Shown: positions 1 to 7,985 of the stretch, piece by piece | Position numbering within the stretch: the stretch's first letter is position 1 | How the letters are laid out: each line of letters opens with the position of its first letter | From: Daejeonella sp. | Lineage (GTDB): Bacteria > Bacteroidota > Bacteroidia > Sphingobacteriales > Sphingobacteriaceae | DNA length: 37,799 bases | NCBI RefSeq assembly: GCF_030684675.1 | Contig: NZ_JAUXXZ010000018.1 | Coordinates: 1 to 37,799 of the forward strand | Reading direction: 5' to 3' | Made by a program: the position numbers and the translations under genes | Notes under the pieces: model-generated | What the model saw: the letters and a program-made list of their open reading frames with translations, nothing else | Databases searched by the model: none | Told to the model about the DNA's origin: nothing

Positions 1-30
1 AAAAGAAAAAAGAAGCAAAAAAGAAAAAAA

Positions 31-76
31 CTGTGGAAATATGGAAAACTCTATCGAGTTTACCACATTCCCACAG
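31..76 (-). terminator. Imperfect hairpin followed by long T tract (minus strand)
   Basis: CTGTGG (31-36) pairs with CCACAG (71-76), and inside it AAACTC (46-51) pairs with GAGTTT (56-61) around a TATC loop. Read on the minus strand the hairpin is followed by a T-rich run covering positions 30 down to 1. It lies about 100 bp past the stop of the minus-strand RDD gene and could end that transcript. It may instead be an interspersed palindromic repeat acting as a terminator. Confidence 0.55.
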
Positions 77-174
77 TTACAACAATAATAATAACAGGTT
101 TGTATACCTTTTAAAAGTCAACCTTATTCAGGCACGGACAATCCTGCAATTATCAACTGTCAACTGTCAATTGA

Positions 175-780
175 TCACAACAACCTATCCTTTATCACCA
201 GCGTCCCTGCTATCTTATCATGCAAACATTGCTGCTTCTTGTCGAAAAAACCCATCATATAACCAAATCCAATGGTGGCAGTACTGATAATTTTGGATAA
301 ATTTCTGATCACTGAGCGACCGAAAGCAATGGGAGCCCCCTTCTCGTCGGATACTTTAAGTCCCATTAAAATTTTACCCCAGGTCCCCTGCCTTGCCGAG
401 GACTCCATAATGGTACTGTAAATAATTTTTGAAATCGGGATAACTGCCAGTCCGGCGACAGAAACGATGATACGCAATTCCTTCTCATCAATAAAAAGTA
501 CTACGATTGTAGCAATAACACAGTAAATGGCAAAAATAATAAAGTAGTCAATAATTACTGCTAAAAGGCGTACATCCAGGGAAGCAAAATACTGGGGTTC
601 CCGAATATGAGTTTTGATACCCAGAAATTCACATAATTCAGGAACATCATGCGCTTCTTTATAGTCGTCCATATCCTCTGTTTTCACAAAGGTTCCGGGT
701 TTAATCTTCATCCCCTTTAACTGCTCAGGTGAATGAGGTCCGGTAGGTTTCCCATCAACAACAACAAAATAATCCTTCAT
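175..780 (-). CDS. RDD family membrane protein with N-terminal GYF_2-like domain
   Basis: A 201-residue inner-membrane protein. Residues 1-50 (MKDYFVVVDGKPTGPHSPEQ onward) match the GYF_2-like module often placed before membrane domains. Residues 65-195 have the RDD pattern: an R-L-L-A start to the first membrane helix, a second hydrophobic segment near 100-125, then GTWGKILMGLKV and a C-terminal QCLHDKIAGT. RDD proteins are thought to be small transporters or membrane accessory proteins; substrates are mostly unknown. It lies downstream of the pspC/LiaF-like pair on the same strand but is separated by a hairpin (799-864), so co-transcription is uncertain. The family call is firm; the function is not. 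Confidence 0.85.
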   Translation of the reverse strand: MKDYFVVVDGKPTGPHSPEQLKGMKIKPGTFVKTEDMDDYKEAHDVPELCEFLGIKTHIREPQYFASLDVRLLAVIIDYFIIFAIYCVIATIVVLFIDEKELRIIVSVAGLAVIPISKIIYSTIMESSARQGTWGKILMGLKVSDEKGAPIAFGRSVIRNLSKIISTATIGFGYMMGFFDKKQQCLHDKIAGTLVIKDRLL

Positions 781-798
781 TTTTTATATGGAAAAGAA

Positions 799-864
799 CT
801 GTCATCCTGAAATCTATTCAGGACTGAAATTTATTTCAGCACTGACAGCTATTCAGGATGACAG
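799..864. repeat. Nested palindromic intergenic repeat (TGTCATCC type)
   Basis: CTGTCATCCTGAA (799-811) is perfectly complementary to TTCAGGATGACAG (852-864). Inside, CTGAAAT (824-830) pairs with ATTTCAG (833-839). The element fills most of the gap between two minus-strand genes and could attenuate or end transcription between them. The TGTCATCCTGA motif is typical of REP-like repeats in many bacterial genomes; I know this from experience and have not checked it here. Confidence 0.7.
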
Positions 865-887
865 CCACTAAGTTTCCATCAAATATA

Positions 888-1826
888 TTAATACCTTTTA
901 ACTTCGAATGAAGATAATCCGCCTTTCAAACTGATATTAATCTTATTTGGTGCAGTACTGTAATTACTGGTTTCATAAGTTCCATCCGATTGTTTGATAA
1001 AACCAATAAAATCTTTGGATGACAAACCACTATCCACAACAATGCGGCAACCAGAACTATCCGGGACTTCTATCTCAACATTCGCCACTCCGGTTTCAAC
1101 TGCAACTTCAGTCAAAGGTAATTCAGAACCAAGCTTTGCCTCAAAGGAAGCAGCTCCGCCTTCGAATACCAGCTTTTTAACTTTATAATTACTCAGATCA
1201 AAAATTGCTTCACCGGCCCCCATCTCAATTTTAATATCCCAAACAGGTGTATTGTTCAACTGAATAAGAGTCTTATTGTTTTCCATTTTATCCAGGTTCC
1301 AGTTTTGCTTTCCGTCGCGCATCCTGAAATTCAGAACTTCAATAGAATCAATCACAGTCTTGTTCAGCGTAAATTTTCCAAATCGCTGCTTTAAACTCGC
1401 TTCAAACAAATTAGATGTAGTATCAGTAAGCCTGAAGCTGGTGGCTCCACCCTGAATGTTCAGACGTGCATTTTTAGAACTGTCATAAGTTTCAGTAAAA
1501 TTGGTGTTTGCACCACTGGAATCATTCTCCTCATCATTATTGTGTTCATATTTGAAATTCATCCAACCTCTGCCTCTGTCTGGTCGGGTGCCCTGATAGG
1601 CAATCAATCCAAGAGTAAGAATAGTAATTGCACCAATCATATAGGGAGCCGCAGATTTATTTCCAAACCTGCTAAGGAGCATATTCGCACCAATCAGGAT
1701 AAATATTACCGGCCAGAATCGCCATACTGAACTCCAATAAAACTCAATCAGGTCAAAGTTTTCAAGAAGGAAAATACTTCCTGTAAAAATGAGGATCAAA
1801 CCCCATACTATTTTTTCGGTTTTCAT
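888..1826 (-). CDS. LiaF-like protein: membrane-spanning N-terminus plus beta-rich C-terminal domain
   Basis: A 312-residue protein. Residues 1-80 hold closely spaced hydrophobic helices of the LiaF-transmembrane/DUF5668 type (GLILIFTGSIFLLENFDLI, then WPVIFILIG). Residues 120-312 are an alternating beta-strand region with repeated short strands (GGATSFRL, GAGEAIFDLS, GGAASFEAKL, GGLSSFEVKRY), as in the LiaF/DUF4097 'toastrack' fold. LiaF-like proteins restrain envelope-stress two-component systems in Firmicutes; in Bacteroidota their role is not well defined. The gene starts 6 bp after the pspC-like stop on the same strand, so the two are surely co-transcribed. Its membrane segment resembles the C-terminal membrane segment of that neighbour. 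Confidence 0.75.
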   Translation of the reverse strand: MKTEKIVWGLILIFTGSIFLLENFDLIEFYWSSVWRFWPVIFILIGANMLLSRFGNKSAAPYMIGAITILTLGLIAYQGTRPDRGRGWMNFKYEHNNDEENDSSGANTNFTETYDSSKNARLNIQGGATSFRLTDTTSNLFEASLKQRFGKFTLNKTVIDSIEVLNFRMRDGKQNWNLDKMENNKTLIQLNNTPVWDIKIEMGAGEAIFDLSNYKVKKLVFEGGAASFEAKLGSELPLTEVAVETGVANVEIEVPDSSGCRIVVDSGLSSKDFIGFIKQSDGTYETSNYSTAPNKINISLKGGLSSFEVKRY

Positions 1827-1832
1827 GATAGC

Positions 1833-2423
1833 TTAGTTTTGCTTTGGGTCAGTATTTGTATTTATATCTTCCGCAGAATCAGTAGATTCAGCTGATTCTG
1901 TCGTGCTAACAGCCTGCTCAGTATTTGGGGCTGTACTTTGGGTAAAGCCTTCGGTCTGAGACCAGTCCTCTTTCCAGGGTTCCTTTTTCTTTGCACTTGC
2001 CAGGGTATAAAGCCCCATTGCAATTAATATCAGCGGCCAAAGGTTATGAAACTCCACCCAATGAGGAATCAGGTCAAATTCATTCAGGAGAAAAAAAGAT
2101 CCAAAGAATATAAAGATCGAACCTGCAATCATGCGTCCATTACCACTTCCTTTTTTCTTTTGCAAAAAAGCAGGGTTTGAAAGATTTACCGGCTCAGACA
2201 CTTTATAGTCAACATTAAACTGGCTGTAATCAGGCAGGTAAGGTCTTTTGGGAACAGCGATCCATAACACGATATATGCCAGAATACCTGAAGCCCCTGC
2301 CATAACGGCTACCACAAAAGCGATCCTGATCCAGGTTACATCAACATCGAAGTATTCTGCGAGACCAGTACATACACCTGCAATCATTTTTTCCTGCTCG
2401 ATGCGTTGAAGTTTCTTTTCCAT
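1833..2423 (-). CDS. PspC domain protein with extra LiaF-type membrane module
   Basis: A 196-residue protein. Residues 1-62 are a PspC domain: KKLQRIEQEKMIAGVCTGLA, an amphipathic segment (YFDVDVTWIRIAF), one membrane helix and a VLWIAVPKRP exit. Residues 95-150 add two hydrophobic helices (GSIFIFFGSFFLLNEFDLI; LWPLILIAMGLYTLAS) like those of the next gene. The tail (155-196) is acidic, rich in Ser/Thr, and probably disordered. PspC domains sense or respond to inner-membrane stress. First gene of a minus-strand pair with the LiaF-like gene. I see no PspA or Lia histidine kinase in the window. Confidence 0.88.
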   Translation of the reverse strand: MEKKLQRIEQEKMIAGVCTGLAEYFDVDVTWIRIAFVVAVMAGASGILAYIVLWIAVPKRPYLPDYSQFNVDYKVSEPVNLSNPAFLQKKKGSGNGRMIAGSIFIFFGSFFLLNEFDLIPHWVEFHNLWPLILIAMGLYTLASAKKKEPWKEDWSQTEGFTQSTAPNTEQAVSTTESAESTDSAEDINTNTDPKQN

Positions 2424-2486
2424 TTCTTTAATTTTATTAGTTCAGCTTTTTAATGTCAATTATTCTTTTTTCTTTAATTGATAGAT

Positions 2487-2494
2487 CAAAACTA
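2487..2494 (-). promoter_or_regulatory. Candidate Bacteroidota -7 promoter element upstream of the pspC-like gene
   Basis: CAAAACTA on the plus strand reads TAGTTTTG on the minus strand, matching the Bacteroidota -7 consensus TAnnTTTG. It is about 65 bp upstream of the pspC-like start codon. No clear TTTG -33 element is found at the expected distance, so this is only a partial match. Confidence 0.3.
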
Positions 2495-2595
2495 AGCCTT
2501 GATTCCCGGGTTCTAAATACGAAATAGGTAGGTTATCCTAAGTTCTCGGTAAAGCGCATTAAATTATCGGTAAATGAAGACAAAAAAATAAAAAA

Positions 2596-3297
2596 TCAAA
2601 CTTTACCATAAAGGGGCCTGAGTATAATCTCATCAATATTCGCTCCTGAGCTCATTTGAAGGCAGTTCAAAATTGATTTCGCGATATCCTCAGATAAAAT
2701 AAACCAATCAGATGGGAGGCTCGTCCCTGACCATGAATCTGTCAGTGTGGATCCCGGCAGAACTGCAGTCACCTTAACTCCTGCCGGTCTCAACTCTTCC
2801 CTCAGAGCCTTCGTAAGCCCGAGCAGTGCCGTTTTACTGATACTGTATGAACCGGCTCTTGTAACGGGCTCTAAACTTGCAATTGAACAGATGTTTATAA
2901 TATGTCCCTTTCCCTGGCCGATCATTTTGGCAGCAAAGAACTTACTTAAAAAATGAGGGGCAAAAACGTTGACCTGCATTTGTCGTTCCAGACATCTTTC
3001 ATCTTCTTTCATGAGTACTGATGGGATGTATAAGCCAGCATTATTAATCAGAACATCCACATGGCCTAAACTCCTTTCAGCAAATTCAGCAAATCCCCTC
3101 ACGTCCGAGCTTTCTTCCATATCTGCCCGCATCCCAAAAAACTGCTGACGGGAATAGTTTTTGCTAAGTTCATCTAAAAGGGCTTGAACCTCCTTTTCAT
3201 CTCTGGCACAAAATATGATATTATAATTATTTGCCGCGAGTTCCATAACAATGGCCCTGCCCATTCCCTTTGTTGCACCGGTTACAATTGCATTCAT
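2596..3297 (-). CDS. Short-chain dehydrogenase/reductase (SDR)
   Basis: A 233-residue classical SDR, the usual length for the family. The NAD(P)-binding motif TGATKGMG is at residues 6-13, NNAG at 85-88, and the catalytic Ser138, Tyr151 and Lys155 fit the S-Y-x-x-x-K pattern (YSISK at 151-155). Such enzymes oxidise or reduce carbonyl/hydroxyl groups with NAD(P)H; the substrate cannot be told from sequence. Cytoplasmic, no signal peptide. It is divergent from the mlaE-like gene across 146 bp and downstream genes share its strand after a 172-bp gap, so it may be monocistronic. A U-rich stretch follows its stop on the minus strand. Confidence 0.92.
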   Translation of the reverse strand: MNAIVTGATKGMGRAIVMELAANNYNIIFCARDEKEVQALLDELSKNYSRQQFFGMRADMEESSDVRGFAEFAERSLGHVDVLINNAGLYIPSVLMKEDERCLERQMQVNVFAPHFLSKFFAAKMIGQGKGHIINICSIASLEPVTRAGSYSISKTALLGLTKALREELRPAGVKVTAVLPGSTLTDSWSGTSLPSDWFILSEDIAKSILNCLQMSSGANIDEIILRPLYGKV

Positions 3298-3360
3298 GGA
3301 TTAAAATTAACAAAATCAATGATGGAGGAGTATTTAATTTAAGGCATAATCTCATTTGAT

Positions 3361-3368
3361 TACCTTTG
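3361..3368 (+). promoter_or_regulatory. Candidate -7 promoter element upstream of mlaE-like gene
   Basis: TACCTTTG matches TAnnTTTG and lies 75 bp upstream of the start codon, in the divergent intergenic region. No convincing -33 element is seen, so support is weak. Confidence 0.25.
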
Positions 3369-3443
3369 TTTAATTATACTTCTGTCTCCGGCTTGATAAT
3401 TTTATATTAATATTGTATAATAAGTAAAACAAACAATTTTCAA

Positions 3444-4178
3444 ATGATATTTCACCCCTTAGGTAAATATATATTATTGTTAAAAGCAGTTTTCCGCCGA
3501 CCGGAAAAATGGAATATTTACCGGAAGGAAATTTTCCACGAAATGGTATCTATTGGTGTTGGCTCTTTGGGTATCATCGCAATCATTTCAGTGTTTTTGG
3601 GTGCTGTAACTACCGTTCAGACTGCATTCCAGCTTGTCAGTGATTTCATTCCGAAATCTGTGATTGGCATGATCCTTCGTGATTCATCCATTCTGGAATT
3701 AAGTCCCACTATTTCTGCCGTAGTTCTGGCAGGTAAGGTTGGATCGAGCGTTGCCTCTCAAATCGGGACTATGCGCGTAACCGAGCAGATTGATGCGCTT
3801 GAAATCATGGGAATAAATTCACCAGGTTACCTGATTCTGCCTAAAATCATTGCTGCAATTACTACAATTCCCCTACTGGTAATCATCTCAATTGGTTTAA
3901 GTATAACAGGAGGCTTTTTTGCCGGCACGGCATCAGGAGCAGTTACCCAACAGGATTTTATTACCGGACTTACTACTGATTTCAACCCCTTTACGCTTAC
4001 TGTGTGCATGGTTAAGGCAGTAATCTTTGCATTTATAATTACTTCAGTATCAGCTTATCAGGGATTTTACACCAGTGGAGGAGCACTCGAGGTAGGACAA
4101 TCGAGTACCAAAGCAGTAGTGATCAGCTGTATTGCCATTCTGTTTTCCGATTATGTTATCGCCCAGTTATTGTTATGA
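3444..4178 (+). CDS. mlaE: MlaE family ABC transporter permease
   Basis: A 244-residue polytopic inner-membrane protein of the MlaE/YrbE family. Typical features are the N-terminal amphipathic segment (residues 15-35), the run GAVTTVQTAFQL (~53-64), the conserved ELSPTISAVVLAGKVGSSVA core (~83-102) with RVTEQIDALEIMGI after it, and several hydrophobic helices to the C-terminus. MlaE is the permease of complexes that move phospholipids or other lipids between inner and outer membranes. Its stop codon overlaps the start of the ATPase gene (ATGA at 4175-4178), so the two are translationally coupled. The MCE-domain partner (MlaD) normally needed is not next to them here. Confidence 0.92.
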   Translation: MIFHPLGKYILLLKAVFRRPEKWNIYRKEIFHEMVSIGVGSLGIIAIISVFLGAVTTVQTAFQLVSDFIPKSVIGMILRDSSILELSPTISAVVLAGKVGSSVASQIGTMRVTEQIDALEIMGINSPGYLILPKIIAAITTIPLLVIISIGLSITGGFFAGTASGAVTQQDFITGLTTDFNPFTLTVCMVKAVIFAFIITSVSAYQGFYTSGGALEVGQSSTKAVVISCIAILFSDYVIAQLLL

Positions 4179-4924
4179 TAGAGATTAAAAACATACATAA
4201 AACATTTGGCGAGAACCACGTCCTGCAGGGCATTTCAGCAGAGTTTGCTGAAGGAAAATGTAATTTGATTATTGGTGGATCCGGCTCAGGTAAAACTACT
4301 TTATTGAAATGTATGGTAGGTCTGCATGAGCCTGAAGAGGGTTCTGTAATCTATGATGGACGTAATTTTACCCGAATGAACTTTGCAACCAGAATTGAAA
4401 TCCGTACCGAAATCGGGATGCTTTTTCAGGGATCTGCTCTGTTCGATTCAATGAACGTTGAAGATAACATCATTTTTCCGATCAACATGTTTACTCATCA
4501 GAGCCATAAAGAAAAACTCGACCGCGCTAATTTCTGTTTGGAGAGAGTAAATCTTGCCGGAAAGAATAAACTATTCCCAGCTGAACTTTCAGGAGGAATG
4601 AAAAAAAGGGTAGGAATTGCGAGAGCAATTGCAATGAATCCCAAATACCTGTTTGTAGATGAACCCAACTCCGGACTTGATCCTAAGACAGCCATCGTAA
4701 TTGATGATCTTATTCAAGAGCTTACAAAAGAGTATAACACAACCACAGTTGTGGTTACCCATGATATGAATTCAGTGATGGGTATCGGAGAGAATATCAT
4801 CTTCCTTCACGAAGGGAAAAAATGGTGGGAAGGTACAAATAAGGAAATTTCATCGACTGATAACAAAGAATTGAACGACTTTGTTTTTGCCAGCAAATTC
4901 ATGCAGGCATTACAGAAAAAATAA
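4175..4924 (+). CDS. mlaF: MlaF-like ABC transporter ATP-binding protein
   Basis: A 249-residue ATPase subunit with all ABC motifs: Walker A GGSGSGKTT (34-42), Q-loop FQGSALF (84-90), signature LSGGM (138-142), Walker B YLFVDEP (158-164) and H-loop His196. The SALFDSM run after the Q-loop and LSGGMKKR in the signature are typical of MlaF/Ttg2A rather than of general importers. It powers the MlaE-type permease encoded just upstream. The start overlaps the mlaE stop by 4 bp. A methyltransferase gene follows after 45 bp on the same strand and may be co-transcribed. Confidence 0.92.
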   Translation: MIEIKNIHKTFGENHVLQGISAEFAEGKCNLIIGGSGSGKTTLLKCMVGLHEPEEGSVIYDGRNFTRMNFATRIEIRTEIGMLFQGSALFDSMNVEDNIIFPINMFTHQSHKEKLDRANFCLERVNLAGKNKLFPAELSGGMKKRVGIARAIAMNPKYLFVDEPNSGLDPKTAIVIDDLIQELTKEYNTTTVVVTHDMNSVMGIGENIIFLHEGKKWWEGTNKEISSTDNKELNDFVFASKFMQALQKK

Positions 4925-4969
4925 AATTATAAGTACCCGATCTCATTGAATGGGTAAAATAGCATAAGA

Positions 4970-5854
4970 ATGATTCAACTGTTAAGTCCGAAAAACTGGA
5001 AAGATTATGAACTGATTGACTGTGGCAATTTTGAAAAGCTGGAACGCTTCGGAAATATAATCCTGATCCGGCCTGAACCACAAGCTGTTTGGGGAAAAAG
5101 GTATCCTGAAAGCGAGTGGACAAAACAGCATCACATTCGATTTAAGGGCCGTTCAGCAACTTCAGGCGAGTGGATCAAAAAAGATCAGAAAACACCCGAC
5201 AGATGGCATATCAGTTATAAAAATGAGGATATCAAGCTGCAGTTCAGATTGGCCCTCACCTCTTTTAAGCATCTTGGTATATTCCCTGAGCAAGCTGTAA
5301 ACTGGGATTATATCATTAAAAATGTTAAAAACTTCAAAACTGCGCAACCGAAAGTATTAAACCTTTTCGCTTATACAGGCGGAGCTTCTCTCGCTGCCAG
5401 GGCTGCCGGTGCCGAAACGACTCATGTGGATTCAATCAAGCAGGTAGTAAGCTGGGCGAATGAAAATCAAACTCTTTCCGGACTTGAAAACATACGCTGG
5501 ACAGTTGAAGATGCATTGAAATTTGTAAAACGTGAAGTTAAGAGAGGGCGTAAATATAACGGAATCATTCTGGACCCTCCTGCTTATGGACACGGACCGA
5601 ATGGAGAAAAATGGAAACTGGAAGATAATATCAGGGAAATGATGGATGATGTGGTGAAGTTACTGGATGAGGATGAACATTTTTTAATCCTGAACACCTA
5701 TTCTCTTGGCTTTTCGTCTGTGATTGTCGAAAATCTGATTCTATCTTCTTTTTCGGAAGTTCAAAACCTGGAAACAGGAGAGCTTTACCTTCAGGCGAGT
5801 TCAGGTTATAAATTACCATTAGGAGTATTCGGAAAATTCTGTAAATTTTATTGA
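4970..5854 (+). CDS. Class I SAM-dependent methyltransferase, RlmI-like
   Basis: A 294-residue cytoplasmic methyltransferase. SAM-binding motif I is VLNLFAYTGGASLAA (~129-143), followed by the acidic loop HVDSIKQVVSWA and the NPPY-like motif IILDPPAYGHGP (~200-211), which in this group positions the target base. The fold and motifs match the RlmI/RlmK 23S rRNA (cytosine-5) methyltransferase group, but it is shorter than RlmI (~395 residues) and lacks its N-terminal PUA domain. The substrate is therefore uncertain. Lies 45 bp after mlaF on the same strand. Confidence 0.8.
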   Translation: MIQLLSPKNWKDYELIDCGNFEKLERFGNIILIRPEPQAVWGKRYPESEWTKQHHIRFKGRSATSGEWIKKDQKTPDRWHISYKNEDIKLQFRLALTSFKHLGIFPEQAVNWDYIIKNVKNFKTAQPKVLNLFAYTGGASLAARAAGAETTHVDSIKQVVSWANENQTLSGLENIRWTVEDALKFVKREVKRGRKYNGIILDPPAYGHGPNGEKWKLEDNIREMMDDVVKLLDEDEHFLILNTYSLGFSSVIVENLILSSFSEVQNLETGELYLQASSGYKLPLGVFGKFCKFY

Positions 5855-5986
5855 AAATTATTTGTGTATGATACAGGCATGCATTAATTTAATTCTCCGG
5901 AACACTTTTACAACTCAAAATAATTTCAACAAATAAATTAAGCATCTTTAGCACAACATCTCAAAAACAGAACATAAACCCAATCT

Positions 5987-7057
5987 ATGAAAACCGGAAA
6001 ACTAAGCATAAGCAGTCTTTCAATTTTATTCCTCATTATTTTTTTCACAAACTGCAGTGAATCAAAAAGTAAGACAGATACTAAATCAGCGCTAAAAACT
6101 GAGTCAGGCACTAAGCCTGAAGGTGAAGAAGCAGAAGAAGAATCAATAGCGGAAAATATTGAATATGAGCCAGTTGACACTGCTCTTTACAACAAAAAGC
6201 TTAAGGAACTCGCGAATGGAGATACTACAGGAAAATGGCCGGTTAAAAAGCAGCCTTATCCACTTCCGGGTGCAATCCTTCCCTATAAAAGAGTTATAAC
6301 CTATTATGGAAACCTTTACTCCAAAAAGATGGGAGCTTTAGGTGAATACGCCCCAAAAGAGATGTTGAGAATGCTGTATGCAGAGGTTGCAAAATGGGAA
6401 AAAATTGATCCTAAAACACCTGTACAACCAGCCCTGCATTATATTGCGGTAGTTGCAGCCGGCGATCCCGGAAAAGATGGTAAATACAGGAACCGTATGC
6501 CTGATAAGCAAATCGATTCAGTGTTAACTATTTCCAGAATGAAGAAAGGTATGATTGTATTCCTTGACATACAGGTTGCATTAAGTACTATAAGGGAAGA
6601 ACTTCCACGTCTTGAAAAATATTTAAAAATGCCAAATGTACACCTGGGAATTGATCCTGAATTCTCAATGAAAGGTGGAGTTCTGCCGGGCAGAAAGATC
6701 GGCACTTATGATGCTTCAGAGATCAATTATGTATCAGATTATCTGGCAAAATTGGTGAGAACTCATAATCTGCCTCCTAAAATTTTTGTAATACATCGCT
6801 TCACAAAAAAAATGGTTACAAATTATCAGAACATCAAACTGAGACCAGAAACACAGATCGTGATTCACATGGATGGATGGGGTGAACCGGAGCTAAAACG
6901 CGGTACTCACCGTCATTTTATTTATTCTGAACCGGTACAGTTTACAGGATTTAAAATATTCTATAAAAACGATCTGAAAAAAGCACCCAACCGTTTAATG
7001 ACTCCGGAAGACCTGATGAAGCTGAAACCACAGCCAAGCTATATTCAGTATCAGTAA
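5987..7057 (+). CDS. Uncharacterised secreted lipoprotein, conserved family
   Basis: A 356-residue lipoprotein. The signal peptide ends in a lipobox-like FFTNC, with Cys23 as the likely lipidated residue, then an acidic Lys/Glu/Thr-rich linker to about residue 55. The folded part (60-356) has blocks that I associate with a secreted family of unknown function found in Actinobacteria and elsewhere: FLDIQVALS, HLGIDPEFSM, PPKIFVIHRFTKKMV, IVIHMDGWGEP, PVQFTGFKIFY and a C-terminal YIQYQ. Strands ending in Asp/Glu and His suggest a TIM-barrel-like hydrolase, but that is inference and no catalytic assignment is made. A hairpin terminator follows 20 bp downstream. It appears to be a single-gene unit. 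Confidence 0.75.
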   Translation: MKTGKLSISSLSILFLIIFFTNCSESKSKTDTKSALKTESGTKPEGEEAEEESIAENIEYEPVDTALYNKKLKELANGDTTGKWPVKKQPYPLPGAILPYKRVITYYGNLYSKKMGALGEYAPKEMLRMLYAEVAKWEKIDPKTPVQPALHYIAVVAAGDPGKDGKYRNRMPDKQIDSVLTISRMKKGMIVFLDIQVALSTIREELPRLEKYLKMPNVHLGIDPEFSMKGGVLPGRKIGTYDASEINYVSDYLAKLVRTHNLPPKIFVIHRFTKKMVTNYQNIKLRPETQIVIHMDGWGEPELKRGTHRHFIYSEPVQFTGFKIFYKNDLKKAPNRLMTPEDLMKLKPQPSYIQYQ

Positions 7058-7076
7058 ACACAAAATACACAATAGA

Positions 7077-7101
7077 TAAAAGAGGGGTTTGCCCTCTTTT
7101 A
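7077..7101 (+). terminator. Rho-independent terminator after the lipoprotein gene
   Basis: AAAAGAGGG (7078-7086) pairs with CCCTCTTTT (7092-7100) around GTTTG; the stem extends with T7077-A7101. A short T-rich run (ATTCTTTA) follows. It begins 20 bp after the lipoprotein stop codon. Confidence 0.8.
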
Positions 7102-7154
7102 TTCTTTACAGGGCTATTATAATTCTTTCATAACAAATTCTCACATTTATTAAT

Positions 7155-7682
7155 ATGGAACAGGCAATTTTTGGCGGTGGATGCTTTTGGTGTACAGAAG
7201 CCGTCTTTCAGAATTTAAAAGGAGTTACCAAGGTAGTATCGGGTTATATGGGAGGGCATAAGCTAAACCCTAGCTACGAGGATATCTGCAAGGGGGACAC
7301 AGGACATGCAGAAATCATCCGCATTGAATTTAACCCGGAAGAGATCTCTTTTGACGATCTTTTGCTAGTATTCTTTAAGACCCATGATCCTACTACCCTG
7401 AATATGCAGGGGAATGACGTTGGCAATCAATATCGCTCAGTTGTATTCTACGAAAATCAGGAGCAGAAGCTTGCCACTGAAAACATGATCGATCAACTGG
7501 AAAAAGACATGGTGTTTGAACGACCAATCGTTACCGAAGTAACACCGGTTTCAATATTTTATTCTGCGGAAGATTATCATCAGGACTATTATAATAACAA
7601 TGCGAATAAGGCCTATTGCGTTCACGTAATTCAGCCGAAGCTGCATAAATTTATCAGGGAATTCAGGGAAAAACTTAGATAA
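7155..7682 (+). CDS. msrA: Peptide-methionine (S)-S-oxide reductase MsrA
   Basis: A 175-residue single-domain MsrA. The GCFWC signature is at residues 9-13, with Cys10 the catalytic nucleophile and Cys13 next to it. Other family blocks are GVTKVVSGYMGGH, YEDICKGDTGHAE, FFKTHDPTTLNMQGNDVGNQYRS (split across 118-140 of the fold) and AEDYHQDYY. A further Cys near the C-terminus (AYCVHV) could act as a resolving residue. It repairs oxidised methionine using thioredoxin. There is no signal peptide, so it acts in the cytoplasm. No MsrB domain is fused or next to it. Convergent with parC. Confidence 0.96.
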   Translation: MEQAIFGGGCFWCTEAVFQNLKGVTKVVSGYMGGHKLNPSYEDICKGDTGHAEIIRIEFNPEEISFDDLLLVFFKTHDPTTLNMQGNDVGNQYRSVVFYENQEQKLATENMIDQLEKDMVFERPIVTEVTPVSIFYSAEDYHQDYYNNNANKAYCVHVIQPKLHKFIREFREKLR

Positions 7683-7955
7683 CCTGAGTTCGAATGTAAG
7701 GAAGGGTAAAATAATACGGTTAGAATACATGATATAAGACTCTGGAGCAACAATGATTTGATTTTTGAAACCAATACCTGTGTGTTATAGGCTTGTTCAG
7801 CCCTTTCCTCCGGTTAGTTCCGGCAAGAAATCGCGTTCCATTTCAAATTACCATTAGCCGGAAGCTACCTCCTCCGGCAAGGTTTATTTTACCCGGAGCT
7901 GTTTTTCATTGGGACGGGCAGCCCGGTAAAAGGGCCATCTACCATTTGAAAATAA
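7683..7955. other. Intergenic region between msrA and parC
   Basis: No coding sequence is convincing here. It contains short CCGG-rich stretches (CTCCGGCAAG around 7871-7881, TCCGGCAAG around 7817) and an imperfect inverted pair TTTTACCCGG (7887-7896) and CCCGGTAAAA (7922-7931, one mismatch). These look like worn intergenic repeats. Confidence 0.4.
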
Positions 7956-7984
7956 GGCTGACAGGGTTTTGAACCCTGTCAGCC
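7956..7984. terminator. Perfect 13-bp palindrome, likely bidirectional terminator
   Basis: GGCTGACAGGGTT (7956-7968) and AACCCTGTCAGCC (7972-7984) are perfectly complementary with a 3-nt TTG loop. It sits one base beyond the parC stop codon and is followed on the minus strand by TTATTTT, and on the plus strand by TTTAGA. It therefore probably serves both convergent genes (msrA and parC). Confidence 0.7.
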
Positions 7985-7985
7985 T

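Noticed and set aside
33-287. 84-residue plus-strand frame with a run of Asn
   Set aside because: It crosses the hairpin at 31-76 and overlaps the 3' end of the RDD gene; low complexity, no family resemblance.
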